Assembly: GCA_046709505.1 (NCBI GenBank)
Contig: JBKEFM010000002.1
Location: 11,212-75,211, forward strand
DNA length: 64,000 bases
Direction of reading: 5' to 3'
From: Paraglaciecola sp046709505
GTDB lineage: Bacteria; Pseudomonadota; Gammaproteobacteria; Enterobacterales; Alteromonadaceae
The notes below the pieces were generated by a model that was not told the origin of the DNA, made no database searches, and saw only the letters and a program-made list of their open reading frames with translations. The translations under genes and the position numbers were made by a program. Positions 45,504 to 55,015 of the stretch are shown here, piece by piece. Position 1 is the first letter of the stretch. Every line of letters starts with the position of its first letter.

Positions 45504-46696
45504 TGGAACAATTAGTTGTTAGATTAGGATCCGGTCACAATGATGTGATCCATTGGATAGTGTGGTCAACTCAGCTCGATGAGGTGATTGCTTCCGGAGA
45601 GTTACCCGGATCAGAAAATTTGGCTACATTGGGTGACCGGGCCGGTCAACGTCCCATCACAGTTCTGGTGCCAACCAGTGACGTATTGCTAAAATGGGTG
45701 AGCTTACCCAGTAAAGCCAGTCGCAAGGCTCTAAGTGCTATTCCTTTTATACTTGAGGACGAAATCAGTGGTGATATCGCCCTGCAATTTTTTGCCCTTG
45801 GCCCCAAAAGGGGTGGTGAACAAGCCGTCGCGGTGGTCAGCAAAGAGAAATTACACAGTTGGCTGGAGATCATTCACCAGGCAGGTCTGGATTGCGATAC
45901 CTTGCTGCCTGACGTATTGGCTCTGCCCCAGGCACAAAAGGGCTGGGCACTGTTGCAATTGGGCCAACATTTACTGATCCGTCAGGATCAATGGAGTGGC
46001 TTACAAGGAGAAAAAAATTGGCTCATCCAGGCGATTAATCATTACGCCAAACAGCAAGCGAGCCCATTAAACATAGAAAATCATTCTGATTTAGCCCTGA
46101 CTGATCTGAACAATGTGGCATTGCAACAAGCGCCTTTGGATATGCCGATGAAAGTATTGGCAAAAGGTGCCTCTCAAGCGAGTTTTAACCTGTTGCAGGG
46201 AGAATACCGGCCCAGCAACAAAAATAGCGGTTCCCTGATAAAATGGCGTCTGGCCGCTGTTTTAGCCATCGTTGCCTTGTCTACCACCTTGGTCGACAAA
46301 GTCATGCAACAACAGCAACTAAGTGCCCAACGTAGCTTACTAAGTGAGCAAATCGACGGTGAATTTAAGCGGGCTTTCCCCAATGCCGGACCCTATAGAG
46401 ATTTAAAAGCCACTATGCGCAGTAAATTAATCACTTTGGAGCAAGGAGGAGGCGGCACCTCTATGCTCGCCATGTTTACCCAGTTGGCCGATGCGTTCGA
46501 GCAGAGTCAAGTCAAACCTGCCACCATCAAGTTTGATGCGGCGCGCAGGGAACTCCGCTTACAAGCCATGGCTGCTAACTTCGAAGCCCTGGAAAAATTT
46601 AAACGCCTAGCCCAAGCCAGTGGTTTTGTGGTTGAGCAAGGTGCCATCAACAATAAGGATAACCAGGTGATCGGTGCATTGTTGATCAGGAGCTAA
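45503..46696 (+). CDS. gspL: Type II secretion protein GspL
   Basis: 397 residues. The cytoplasmic actin-like domain (about 1–235, RPITVLVPTSDVLLKWVSLP, LPFILEDE-type motif AIPFILEDEISGD) recruits GspE. One transmembrane helix (about 247–265, WRLAAVLAIVALSTTLVDKV) and a periplasmic ferredoxin-like domain follow. Works with GspM in the inner membrane. Starts on the last base of the micro-ORF stop. Confidence 0.92.
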   Translation: MEQLVVRLGSGHNDVIHWIVWSTQLDEVIASGELPGSENLATLGDRAGQRPITVLVPTSDVLLKWVSLPSKASRKALSAIPFILEDEISGDIALQFFALGPKRGGEQAVAVVSKEKLHSWLEIIHQAGLDCDTLLPDVLALPQAQKGWALLQLGQHLLIRQDQWSGLQGEKNWLIQAINHYAKQQASPLNIENHSDLALTDLNNVALQQAPLDMPMKVLAKGASQASFNLLQGEYRPSNKNSGSLIKWRLAAVLAIVALSTTLVDKVMQQQQLSAQRSLLSEQIDGEFKRAFPNAGPYRDLKATMRSKLITLEQGGGGTSMLAMFTQLADAFEQSQVKPATIKFDAARRELRLQAMAANFEALEKFKRLAQASGFVVEQGAINNKDNQVIGALLIRS

Positions 46697-46697
46697 T

Positions 46698-47177
46698 ATG
46701 AATAAAATTAAACAAAAATACAGCCAGTTAACTGAACGGGAACAACGCCTGGTGCTTCTAAGCATGGTAGTGATGGTAATAGGCTTGTTCTACTGGTTAG
46801 TATGGGCGCCGATGAACCACTCCATCGCCACTAACCATAAAGCGGTTGAACAACAACAACAGTTATTAAACTGGGTACAAAAAAACGCGGTCAGAGCCAT
46901 CCAATTACGCAGCGCCAAGGGCGTGGCGACGAACTTTAAAGGTTCCCTGCCGCAAGCGGTTAATCAAACTGCTGCCCAGCTGGATATCGCCATCAGCCGC
47001 ATGCAACCCCAAGGGGAGGAACTGCAAGTTTGGGTCGACCAGGCCCCATTTAATGACGTCTTGAGCTGGTTACAGTCATTGGAACAAATGGGGATCATCA
47101 TTTTGGATCTCGATATTGCTGAAGCTGATGTGGTGGGTCATATCAAAATACGCCGCTTAAAATTAGGAAAATCATGA
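46698..47177 (+). CDS. gspM: Type II secretion protein GspM
   Basis: 159 residues. A short cytoplasmic N-terminus KYSQLTEREQRLVLLSMVVM leads into a single transmembrane helix, then a periplasmic ferredoxin-like domain (QVWVDQAPFNDVLSWLQSLE). Stabilises GspL. One base after gspL; overlaps gspN by 4 bp. Confidence 0.92.
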   Translation: MNKIKQKYSQLTEREQRLVLLSMVVMVIGLFYWLVWAPMNHSIATNHKAVEQQQQLLNWVQKNAVRAIQLRSAKGVATNFKGSLPQAVNQTAAQLDIAISRMQPQGEELQVWVDQAPFNDVLSWLQSLEQMGIIILDLDIAEADVVGHIKIRRLKLGKS

Positions 47178-47917
47178 AGTCACTATTGAAATGGGGCTTT
47201 CCGTGCCTGCTGGTATATATGGTATTTCTCATTATCAAATTGCCTGCCGTACAAGTATTGGCGCGCTTGCCGTTGCCTGAGGATATTCAGCTCAATGGTG
47301 TATCTGGCACTATCTGGAACGGACAGGCCCAGCAGCTATTAGTGCGTGGTTTACCTATTGAACAACTGTCTTGGCAGCTGGCATTTTTGCCGTTACTAAC
47401 CGGCACAGCACAGGTTTACGTCGATGGCGGTAATATTCGTCAAATGGACGAAATATCTATAAAGGGAGATATTTCTGTGGCCAAAGATAAACTGCAGGCA
47501 GATAATTTACAGCTTTATCTTCCTACGGATTGGGTGATTGCCAGCCTTGCATTACCCATAGCAATTAATGCCAGTGGGCGCTTTAAACTAGTGCTACAAG
47601 AACTGGATTATAGCGGCCATTGCCAAATATTAAACGGTAAGGGCCACTGGTTAAAAGCCCAGGTTCAGGGAAACAGCCAACCGATTTTATTGGGTAATTT
47701 TGATGCTGATTTAAGTTGTGTTAACCAGGAAATAGTACTGACTGTTAACGAGCCCAACCTTTTTGGTCTAAGTGCGGTGGCCCGTATTCCGGCAGATTTC
47801 AACTTTAACATCAGCGGGCGTTTTAAACCTGATGATGAGCTTCCTCAGGAAGTGCATCAAGCGGCGCAATTTTTTGGTCAAAAAGACGGACAAGGTTATT
47901 ATTCCATTCGATTTTAG
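47174..47917 (+). CDS. gspN: Type II secretion protein GspN
   Basis: 247 residues. An N-terminal membrane anchor (FPCLLVYMVFLIIKLPAVQV) followed by a periplasmic domain with GVSGTIWNGQAQQLLVRG, the usual T2SN motif. Accessory component present in only some type II systems. Last gene of the operon, followed by a strong terminator. Confidence 0.9.
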   Translation: MKSLLKWGFPCLLVYMVFLIIKLPAVQVLARLPLPEDIQLNGVSGTIWNGQAQQLLVRGLPIEQLSWQLAFLPLLTGTAQVYVDGGNIRQMDEISIKGDISVAKDKLQADNLQLYLPTDWVIASLALPIAINASGRFKLVLQELDYSGHCQILNGKGHWLKAQVQGNSQPILLGNFDADLSCVNQEIVLTVNEPNLFGLSAVARIPADFNFNISGRFKPDDELPQEVHQAAQFFGQKDGQGYYSIRF

Positions 47918-47922
47918 GCAGA

Positions 47923-47950
47923 AAAAAGGCGCCTCTAAGTGCGCCTTTTT
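47923..47950. terminator. Bidirectional terminator between gspN and fbp
   Basis: AAAAAGGCGC (47923–47932) pairs perfectly with GCGCCTTTTT (47941–47950). A/T runs on both sides serve the gsp operon and the convergent fbp gene. Confidence 0.88.
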
Positions 47951-47974
47951 ACATTTTTTTTGACCTGGTAAACG

Positions 47975-48943
47975 TTACTGGTAATAGCCCAAACAGATTT
48001 CTACTTCTTCTTTTGAACCTAAGATCACTGGCACCCGCTGGTGTATCTCTGTGGGCATCACCTCCATGATCCGTCCATGCCCGGTTGAAGCCAACCCTCC
48101 GGCTTGTTCCATCAAGAATGCCATGGGATTCGCTTCATATAACAAACGCAGTTTCCCCGGCATTTTGGGATTACGTTTATCAAAGGGGTACAAAAATATT
48201 CCACCTCGGCTAAGAACTCGATGAACATCCCCCACCATGGCAGCCACCCAACGCATATTGAAATCTTTCTCACGGGGTCCTTCTTCACCGGCAATAAGAT
48301 CCGCTATATAATTCTGGATAGGCGCTTCCCAATGGCGCTGATTAGAGGCGTTAATAGCAAATTCGGCTGTTTGCTGAGGGACCTGAATATTTTTCTCGGT
48401 TAACAAAAAACCGCCATGGGTTTTATCCAGGGTATACAAGTGTGTGCCCCGGCCAGTGGTCATAGCTAACATAGCAGATGGGCCGTAAAGTACATAACCC
48501 GCCGCCACGATTTGCGTACCGGGTTGCAAAAATGCCGAGGGATCATTCGCATCCATCCACTGGGGAGCGTGAGTAATGGAAAAGATAGTGCCTATCAGAC
48601 TATTAATATCGGTATTTGAAGAGCCGTCCAGAGGGTCAAAGCTCACCAGGTAATTACCATTTGGATTGCAAGGAACCACGTTTTCTTCTTCTTCGGAGGA
48701 AATCGCTTTGACATAACCGGACTCACTGAGAATATCTTTGAGGATCTGATTGGAAATCACGTCCAGTTCTTTCTGGGTTTCCCCTTGTACGTTTTCACTC
48801 AAGGTCGATCCCAGCACGCCCGCCAACGCACCTTGACTGACCCTAAAAGAAATTTCTTTGCAGCCCGCTAATAAAGTTCTTAACAGCAGGATCAGCTCCA
48901 TAGGAGCGCCATCTTCTTGCAGTTGGGAATTGAGTCTTTTCAT
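47975..48943 (-). CDS. fbp: Fructose-1,6-bisphosphatase, class 1
   Basis: 322 residues. Hydrolyses fructose 1,6-bisphosphate in gluconeogenesis. The metal-binding SFDPLDGSSNTDIN motif, the SSEEEENVVPC stretch and the C-terminal YEANPMAFLMEQAGG and PTEIHQRVPVILGS are all present. Full length and monocistronic; convergent with gspN. Confidence 0.95.
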   Translation of the reverse strand: MKRLNSQLQEDGAPMELILLLRTLLAGCKEISFRVSQGALAGVLGSTLSENVQGETQKELDVISNQILKDILSESGYVKAISSEEEENVVPCNPNGNYLVSFDPLDGSSNTDINSLIGTIFSITHAPQWMDANDPSAFLQPGTQIVAAGYVLYGPSAMLAMTTGRGTHLYTLDKTHGGFLLTEKNIQVPQQTAEFAINASNQRHWEAPIQNYIADLIAGEEGPREKDFNMRWVAAMVGDVHRVLSRGGIFLYPFDKRNPKMPGKLRLLYEANPMAFLMEQAGGLASTGHGRIMEVMPTEIHQRVPVILGSKEEVEICLGYYQ

Positions 48944-49222
48944 TTCTTGTATTGACCTTATGTCTTTATTGTAGGGACAGCTAGTTTCCTAAACAGGTGC
49001 AAGATAAAGTGACAGCAAGCTTAGGGTTTTCAGGTGACTGGTATTATTTATTGTTGTCACACTGCTAAACGATAAAGATTGTAACTGGATTAAAGACAAA
49101 ACTCATGAATAAAGCGTAGATAGCAAATTTTTTATTGGCTATTAACAAAATTATCATCCTATCATGGGTTAGCGGTTTTGTATCTGGTAACCTAAGAGCA
49201 GTTATCACTGCGAATTGAGTTT

Positions 49223-50569
49223 ATGCATCTACATATTTTAGGTATCTGCGGCACGTTTATGGGCGGCATAGCAGCAATTGCCAAGGCCATGGGACATCAG
49301 GTTACCGGGTCAGACAGCAACGTCTACCCTCCCATGAGCACCCAACTGCAAGAATTGGGTATAGAGCTGACCCAAGGTTATGACGTTAACCAGTTTACAC
49401 CCCAGCCCGATATAGTGGTTATCGGAAATGCTCTGTCCAGGGGCAATAGCGCGGTAGAATATGTATTAGATCGCAACATTCCCTACACCAGCGGTCCCCA
49501 GTGGCTGCTGGAAAATGTGCTTAAAGAACGTTGGGTATTGGCTGTAGCCGGTACTCACGGCAAAACCAGTACAGCCAGTATGCTCGCCTGGGTCCTCGAG
49601 CAGGCTGGCCTGTCACCAGGTTTTCTGATCGGTGGTATACCACAAAATTTTGCTATTTCAGCTCGCCTCGGTGATACCCCATTTTTTGTTATTGAGGCAG
49701 ATGAGTATGACAGTGCATTTTTTGATAAACGCTCCAAGTTCGTTCATTACCGGCCGCGTACGTTAGTATTAAATAATCTTGAATTTGACCATGCGGACAT
49801 TTTCAGTAATTTAGGCGATATTCAAAAGCAGTTTCATCACCTGATGCGCATGTTACCTAACAACGGTCTGGCCATCGCCCCCAAACACGATAGTAACCTG
49901 ACCAAGGTATTGGACATGGGCTGCTGGTCACCGGTGCAGTTTATCGGAGGTGACTGGCAAATCGGTGATCCCCTGCCTGATGGCAGTGAATTTGATGTGT
50001 TATTTAAGGGTAAGAGTTTTGGTCGGGTTAAATGGGAGTTACTTGGTCAACATAATATGCATAATGCCATGATGGCTATTATTGCTGCTCGCCATGCTGG
50101 CGTGTTTCCCAAAGTAGCAATTGACGCTTTAGGCCAGTTTGTTAACGCTAAAAGACGTATGGAAGTCATAGGTAAAGTCAACGATATCACCCTATATGAT
50201 GATTTTGCTCACCACCCCACGGCCATAGCCACCACCATTGAAGGACTACGAGCCAAAGTGGGCGATGCACGGATTCTGGTGGTTCTCGAGCCTCGCTCAA
50301 ATACCATGAAAATGGGCGTGCATAAAGAAACGCTCGCGGCATCCTGGTCTTTGGCAGATCAAGTGTTTATCTTCCAACCCACTAATCTGAGCTGGTCAAT
50401 GGATGCCTTGTTGGCACAAAGCAAGGTAACGGCTTCGTTGCACAAAGATATGCACGTGTTGGAGAAATCTATACTCTCTTATGTGCAAGCTGGAGACCAT
50501 GTATTGATCATGAGTAATGGCAACTTTGATGGTATTCATCAACGCTTATTACAACAGCTGTCACGCTAG
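49223..50569 (+). CDS. mpl: UDP-N-acetylmuramate:L-Ala-gamma-D-Glu-meso-DAP ligase
   Basis: 448 residues. Attaches recycled murein tripeptide to UDP-MurNAc in the cytosol. A Mur-ligase layout: an N-terminal Rossmann domain with LGICGTFMGGIAAIAKAMGH, the ATP P-loop VAGTHGKTSTASM, the central NNLEFDHADIF and HNMHNAMMAIIAARHAGV, and a C-terminal domain with YDDFAHHPTAI and LEPRSNTMKMGVH, typical of Mpl rather than MurC. Its use of meso-diaminopimelate complements dapF. Confidence 0.95.
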   Translation: MHLHILGICGTFMGGIAAIAKAMGHQVTGSDSNVYPPMSTQLQELGIELTQGYDVNQFTPQPDIVVIGNALSRGNSAVEYVLDRNIPYTSGPQWLLENVLKERWVLAVAGTHGKTSTASMLAWVLEQAGLSPGFLIGGIPQNFAISARLGDTPFFVIEADEYDSAFFDKRSKFVHYRPRTLVLNNLEFDHADIFSNLGDIQKQFHHLMRMLPNNGLAIAPKHDSNLTKVLDMGCWSPVQFIGGDWQIGDPLPDGSEFDVLFKGKSFGRVKWELLGQHNMHNAMMAIIAARHAGVFPKVAIDALGQFVNAKRRMEVIGKVNDITLYDDFAHHPTAIATTIEGLRAKVGDARILVVLEPRSNTMKMGVHKETLAASWSLADQVFIFQPTNLSWSMDALLAQSKVTASLHKDMHVLEKSILSYVQAGDHVLIMSNGNFDGIHQRLLQQLSR

Positions 50570-50635
50570 TGTGACCATCATGTTTAGCTATGCGTCATTC
50601 GGCGTACGGAACTTACTATTATATAAGACGACACT

Positions 50636-51406
50636 ATGCAAAAAATACTACTCACCTTGTTCTCCATTACCTGCAGCCTAAACGCCTTTGCCTGGGGGCA
50701 GACTGGACACAGGGTAACAGGTGCAATCGCCGAACAATATTTGACGCCTAAAGCCCGGACGGCAATTCATGTATTATTACCCTTGGAGGATCTGGCCGAA
50801 GCCTCTACCTACGCCGATGAAATGCGTTCCAACCCGAAAGAATTTTGGCAAAAAATCGCCAGACCTTTTCACTATGTAACTATACCTGCAGGGAAACGTT
50901 ATGCCCAAATTGGCGCACCTAAAGAAGGGGATGCAGTCAGTGCATTAACAATGTTTAGCACCACCCTTAGAGACCCCAATGCATCCGTTGAGCAAAAACG
51001 ATTAGCCCTACGCTTTGTGATACACATTATTGGCGATTTGCATCAACCCCTGCATGCCGGCAATGGCAAGGACAAAGGCGGTAATGACATCAAAATAAAT
51101 TTTTTCTGGAAAGATTCTAACCTGCATAGGGTGTGGGACAGCGAAATGCTTGACCAGCGTCAGTTATCCTATACCGAATGGACAGCTCAGTTAAGTCGTA
51201 AAATCAGTCCTCAGGACGTCAAAGCCTGGAGCGTGACAGATCCACTGATATGGATAGCAGAAAGCAGCAGAATCCGTGATGAGATATATCCCCAGGAGGA
51301 AAAAATCTCATGGGATTATCTTTATGTCCATATGCCTCAAGTAAAACGCAGATTGCAAATGGCTGGCGTTCGGATGGCTGCTTATTTAAACGAAATCTAT
51401 CAATAA
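50636..51406 (+). CDS. S1/P1 family nuclease, secreted
   Basis: 256 residues with a signal peptide (QKILLTLFSITCSLNAFA) cut just before Trp20, whose amino group and carbonyl bind zinc in this family. Zinc ligands follow: WGQTGHRV, YADEMRSNP, HYVTIP, HIIGDLHQPLHAGNGKDKGG and HRVWDSEM. A single-strand-specific zinc endonuclease of the periplasm or medium, possibly for phosphate or nucleotide scavenging. A family B repeat starts right after its stop. Confidence 0.92.
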   Translation: MQKILLTLFSITCSLNAFAWGQTGHRVTGAIAEQYLTPKARTAIHVLLPLEDLAEASTYADEMRSNPKEFWQKIARPFHYVTIPAGKRYAQIGAPKEGDAVSALTMFSTTLRDPNASVEQKRLALRFVIHIIGDLHQPLHAGNGKDKGGNDIKINFFWKDSNLHRVWDSEMLDQRQLSYTEWTAQLSRKISPQDVKAWSVTDPLIWIAESSRIRDEIYPQEEKISWDYLYVHMPQVKRRLQMAGVRMAAYLNEIYQ

Positions 51407-51534
51407 CTAACACCTGCCCTTAGCATTGCAGCCAGGCGGCAAAGGAACTCAACCCCATGAGCTTAGACTTACTAAGTGTTTGGGGTGAGTGGGAGCAGCC
51501 AACAACGGTGCATCTTCAAGGGAGACCGGTGTAG
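51407..51534 (-). repeat. Dispersed repeat family B, full copy
   Basis: 128 bp between the convergent S1/P1 nuclease and hemE genes. On the minus strand it reads CTACACCGGTCTCCCTTGAA at one end and ends GGCAGGTGTTAG, and matches 61439–61565 throughout (shared blocks CTCATGGGG, TTTGCCGCCT). The ends form an imperfect inverted repeat (CTACACC/GGTGTTAG). It has no coding capacity. Confidence 0.8.
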
Positions 51535-51544
51535 ACGTTAATCT

Positions 51545-52612
51545 TTAGGATTGATGGTATGGGGCACTATATTTGTGTACTGCATCCACAAACACTTTGG
51601 CATTTTCAGGCGGTACGTCTAAGTGTATACCATGACCTAAATTAAATACGTGTCCGGGGCCACTGCCAAAGCCGGCCAGGATAGTTTGCACTTCCTGTTC
51701 GATACGTTCAGGTTGTGCATATAACATAGAGGGATCCATATTCCCCTGCAACGCAACTTTATCCCCGACACGTTTTTTGGCATCACCAATGTCTATGGTC
51801 CAGTCCAACCCAATACCATCACAACCTGTGGCCGCTATCGACTCCAACCACATTCCTCCGTTTTTAGTGAATAAAGTCACAGGGACCCGGCGTCCGTCGT
51901 TTTCCCGGGTCAAACCATCGACAATTTTGTGCATATATTGCAACGAAAAATCTCGGTAATCCCGTGGTGACAATACGCCTCCCCAAGTATCAAATACCAT
52001 AACCGATTGGGCACCTGCGGCAATTTGTGCATTCAAGTATAAAATGACCGAATCAGCCAATTTGTCCAATAATAAATGCAGTGCCTGGGGCTCACTGAAA
52101 GCCATTTTTTTAATTTTAGTAAAGGCTTTGCTTGAACCGCCTTCCACCATATAGGTTGCCAGCGTCCAGGGGCTACCAGAAAAACCTATTAAAGGAACCT
52201 GGCCATGCAGGTTTTTGCGCACCGTGCGGACAGCATTCATCACATACTGTAGTTCCTGCTCCGGATCGGGGTTGGGCAACTTTTGAATATCGGCCATACA
52301 AGTAAGGGGTTTAGCAAATTTAGGCCCTTCACCTGGTTCAAAATACAACTCCAAACCCATCGCATCTGGAATAGTCAGAATATCTGAAAAGATAATGGCT
52401 GCATCCAGTTCAAAACGACGCAGTGGCTGTAAAGTCACTTCGCAGGCCAGCTCAGCATTTTTACACAAAGACATGAAATCTCCAGCCTCGGCGCGCGTTG
52501 CCTTGTATTCCGGTAGGTAGCGCCCTGCCTGTCTCATCATCCACACGGGCGTAACATCAACGGGTTGACACATTAGCGCCCGCAGATATCGGTCATTCTT
52601 TAGTTCTTGCAT
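51545..52612 (-). CDS. hemE: Uroporphyrinogen decarboxylase
   Basis: 355 residues. Decarboxylates uroporphyrinogen III to coproporphyrinogen III in haem synthesis. The substrate-binding PVWMMRQAGRYLPEY is near the N-terminus (the usual RQAGR), with GFSGSPWTLATYMVEGGSSK and the catalytic-region FDTWGGVLSP and LGHGIHLDVPPENA further on. Monocistronic. Confidence 0.96.
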   Translation of the reverse strand: MQELKNDRYLRALMCQPVDVTPVWMMRQAGRYLPEYKATRAEAGDFMSLCKNAELACEVTLQPLRRFELDAAIIFSDILTIPDAMGLELYFEPGEGPKFAKPLTCMADIQKLPNPDPEQELQYVMNAVRTVRKNLHGQVPLIGFSGSPWTLATYMVEGGSSKAFTKIKKMAFSEPQALHLLLDKLADSVILYLNAQIAAGAQSVMVFDTWGGVLSPRDYRDFSLQYMHKIVDGLTRENDGRRVPVTLFTKNGGMWLESIAATGCDGIGLDWTIDIGDAKKRVGDKVALQGNMDPSMLYAQPERIEQEVQTILAGFGSGPGHVFNLGHGIHLDVPPENAKVFVDAVHKYSAPYHQS

Positions 52613-52825
52613 TTTTTTCCCCTGTTCATCGAATATCCCAATTAGCCCTAGGCCAAAAAGTCGTTATTGTATCTTTTTTGCTGTTACAAGGAATGAGAAA
52701 TCCGCCCAAATATTGTAAAACTTTGCAGTATTCACCTAATCTTCATTACAACAATATTGCGCAAGCAAAATGAATAATAGAAATCCCAAAAAATGAGGCC
52801 TGGAGGCTAAAATAATCAAAGCCCA

Positions 52826-53677
52826 TTAGATGTGGTGTTTTTTATTTGTGGGATTAATTTTCACCCCTTGCTCTATCTCCATCACGGTATGTTGAATAAG
52901 TTTACCGGCAATAGAAAATTTAGGAGGGGTTTGGGGTAACTCATCATGTTTGAACCAATACGCTTCAAGTATTTCATGACCGTCCACTGCAATTTCTCCG
53001 CCGGCAAAGTCCGCCAAAAAACCAACCATCAAGGAGTGGGGAAACGGCCAGGGTTGACTGGAAAAATAGCGCAGATTTTTAACCTCTATCCCGACTTCTT
53101 CCATAACTTCTCTGTGTACCGCTTGCTCCAAGGTTTCCCCGCTTTCCACAAAGCCAGCTAAGGTAGAAAACATGTTGCGCTTTTGTTGTGGTTTGCCCTG
53201 GGCAAGCAATATTGTATTTTCATGGGAAATAGCCACTATAATACAGGGCGAAATTCTTGGGTAGCAGCGGTGATGGCATCGGCAGCATTGCACTGCCATT
53301 TCCCAATCTATGCTCTGCATAGTCGAGCCACATTGACCGCAAAAACGATGGGTACGTAAAAACAAAGCTATTTGCCAGGCTCTTGCGGCCATTTCGAATA
53401 AGCCAGCTTCACATTGCATTAGCACAGTTCGCAGACTCACTGCTTGCAGAGTCGCTTCCTCTACCCACTCATTACCCATATCGATCAAGTAGCACGGCTT
53501 GTCATCATAATGGCCAATTTGCACAACCTGCTCACGATAGGCATGGGCAAATGGTAAACTAGTCCAACGTCCTATTATGGGTGTGGGTTGAACAACATTT
53601 GCTAACACTTTTTCTGCCACAAATATAAGCCAAACAGCTTCTTGCTCAGGTTTGATTTCAACGTTCTGCTTTATCAT
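52826..53677 (-). CDS. nudC: NAD+ diphosphatase / NAD-capped RNA hydrolase NudC
   Basis: 283 residues. A zinc ribbon with four cysteines (FCGQCGS … CCRCHHRCYP) precedes the Nudix box GFVESGETLEQAVHREVMEE VGI, which fits GX5EX7REUXEEXGU. The NADH-specific SQPWPFPHSLM follows 17 residues later. Removes NAD caps from RNA 5' ends and hydrolyses NAD(H). Confidence 0.94.
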   Translation of the reverse strand: MIKQNVEIKPEQEAVWLIFVAEKVLANVVQPTPIIGRWTSLPFAHAYREQVVQIGHYDDKPCYLIDMGNEWVEEATLQAVSLRTVLMQCEAGLFEMAARAWQIALFLRTHRFCGQCGSTMQSIDWEMAVQCCRCHHRCYPRISPCIIVAISHENTILLAQGKPQQKRNMFSTLAGFVESGETLEQAVHREVMEEVGIEVKNLRYFSSQPWPFPHSLMVGFLADFAGGEIAVDGHEILEAYWFKHDELPQTPPKFSIAGKLIQHTVMEIEQGVKINPTNKKHHI

Positions 53678-54062
53678 AATGTTTAAAACAACACCTTATT
53701 AATCTATTGCTGCCTGACTTTTAGCACGAAAATGGCTGGGGACAGGGTTTTCTTTTGGGTCAAGGCCCCCTATCACAGAGACCGTCATCGCTACATAGTC
53801 AGGTTATCATTCAAATAACCGGGATAAAAATAGCGTGAAAATGCCTAGTGTATATTCTATCCATTAGCCTGACTGATTAGATATCCCCCAATAGGGCTTT
53901 GCACTAAAGATGAATTTAATGAGATATATCAATACACTATTAATATAAAGCCCGGTCAGGGAGTGCTATACTCAAAGCGAACTTAAGATAGTGTTATTGC
54001 GCTAACCGGGGTTAAATGTCACGCTTAAAACAGATTATATTCGAAGGTAAGTCACACACAAA
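53678..54062. other. Divergent intergenic region nudC/zur
   Basis: 385 bp. No ORF is supported. TATACT at 53967–53972 is a −10 candidate without a clear −35. No Zur-type palindrome could be recognised by eye. Confidence 0.35.
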
Positions 54063-54494
54063 ATGAGTATTTCGCAACAAGTAGAAAAAGCACGCACTTA
54101 TTGCGAAAGCAAAGGTGCACGGTTTACGCACCTGCGGGAAAAAGTGTATGCTTTGCTATTAGCTAAGGCAGGCGCAGTGGGGGCCTATGATTTACTGGAT
54201 ACCCTCAAAGAAACAGAGACCAACGCCAAACCCGCTACGGTCTATCGCACTCTGGATTTTTTACTTGAATTTGGCTTGATCCACCGTCTGGAGTCCACCA
54301 ATGCATTTGTCGCCTGCCACCATTTTGGTTGCAGTCATCCGGTGCAATTTCTTATTTGCGACAAATGTGGCCTGGTCAAAGAAATTCAGTCTCAAGGATT
54401 ACAGGAAACGTTAGACAAACACGCTGAATCCTATGGTTTTCGAGTATCGAAACAAACCATCGAAGCTCACGGCACCTGCTCCGTATGCCAATAA
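54063..54494 (+). CDS. zur: Fur-family regulator Zur
   Basis: 143 residues. A winged helix (GARFTHLREKVYALLLAKAG … ATVYRTLDFLLEFGLIHRLE) then a dimerisation domain with HHFGCSHPVQFLICDKCGLV and the C-terminal CSVC, giving two CxxC pairs for structural zinc. The pattern CHHFGCSH and the short C-terminus match Zur more than Fur. A cytosolic zinc-responsive repressor. No zinc transporter genes adjoin it. Confidence 0.85.
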   Translation: MSISQQVEKARTYCESKGARFTHLREKVYALLLAKAGAVGAYDLLDTLKETETNAKPATVYRTLDFLLEFGLIHRLESTNAFVACHHFGCSHPVQFLICDKCGLVKEIQSQGLQETLDKHAESYGFRVSKQTIEAHGTCSVCQ

Positions 54495-54500
54495 TACAAA

Positions 54501-54554
54501 ATGGATTTTAATCAGTTGCACCCTGAGATACAACAGGAAGTCTTTCGCCAATGA
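54501..54554 (+). CDS. Leader mini-ORF (17 aa) coupled to cheX
   Basis: MDFNQLHPEIQQEVFRQ; its TGA overlaps the cheX ATG (ATGA). Short and hydrophilic, it starts six bases after the zur stop. It probably acts, if at all, as a translational coupling leader between zur and cheX. Confidence 0.35.
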   Translation: MDFNQLHPEIQQEVFRQ

Positions 54555-55015
54555 ACGCTGCATTTATCAATCCCTTTATCGCAGCTCTGCACAATGTATT
54601 AAGCATGATGGCACAAATAGAACTGACCCCTGGGAAACCCCAGAAGAAAACCAATACAATAGCCAAAGGGGATGTATCCGGCTTAATCGATATGGTGGGC
54701 GGTGAAATATGTGGTTCCCTATCTATCACCTTTGAGAGCGAACTGGCCAAGCATATAATACATAACATGCTTGGCGAAACACATGACGCTATAGATGACG
54801 ATGTAAGCGACATGGTAGGTGAAATTACCAACATGATTTGTGGGGGAGCAAAAAAAGACCTGAGCAAACTTGGTTACAATTTTAACATGGCTACCCCGAT
54901 TGTTTTTTCAGGTAAAAATCATACACTGAGTCATTCTTCTAGTGGCCACAAAATGATCATGCCCTTTGACAGTCCATATGGAAAAGCCTTCTTAGAAATG
55001 TGTTTTGACACATAA
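54551..55015 (+). CDS. cheX: CheX-type CheY-P phosphatase
   Basis: 154 residues. CheC/CheX fold; the phosphatase signature ExxN is E91/N94 in MVGEITNMICGGAKK. The N-terminal MNAAFINPFIAALHNVLSMM and the GDVSGLIDMVGGEICGSLSI sheet are typical. Dephosphorylates CheY-like receivers in the cytosol. No chemotaxis genes adjoin it. The only close partner is the 17-codon leader with which it overlaps. Confidence 0.88.
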   Translation: MNAAFINPFIAALHNVLSMMAQIELTPGKPQKKTNTIAKGDVSGLIDMVGGEICGSLSITFESELAKHIIHNMLGETHDAIDDDVSDMVGEITNMICGGAKKDLSKLGYNFNMATPIVFSGKNHTLSHSSSGHKMIMPFDSPYGKAFLEMCFDT

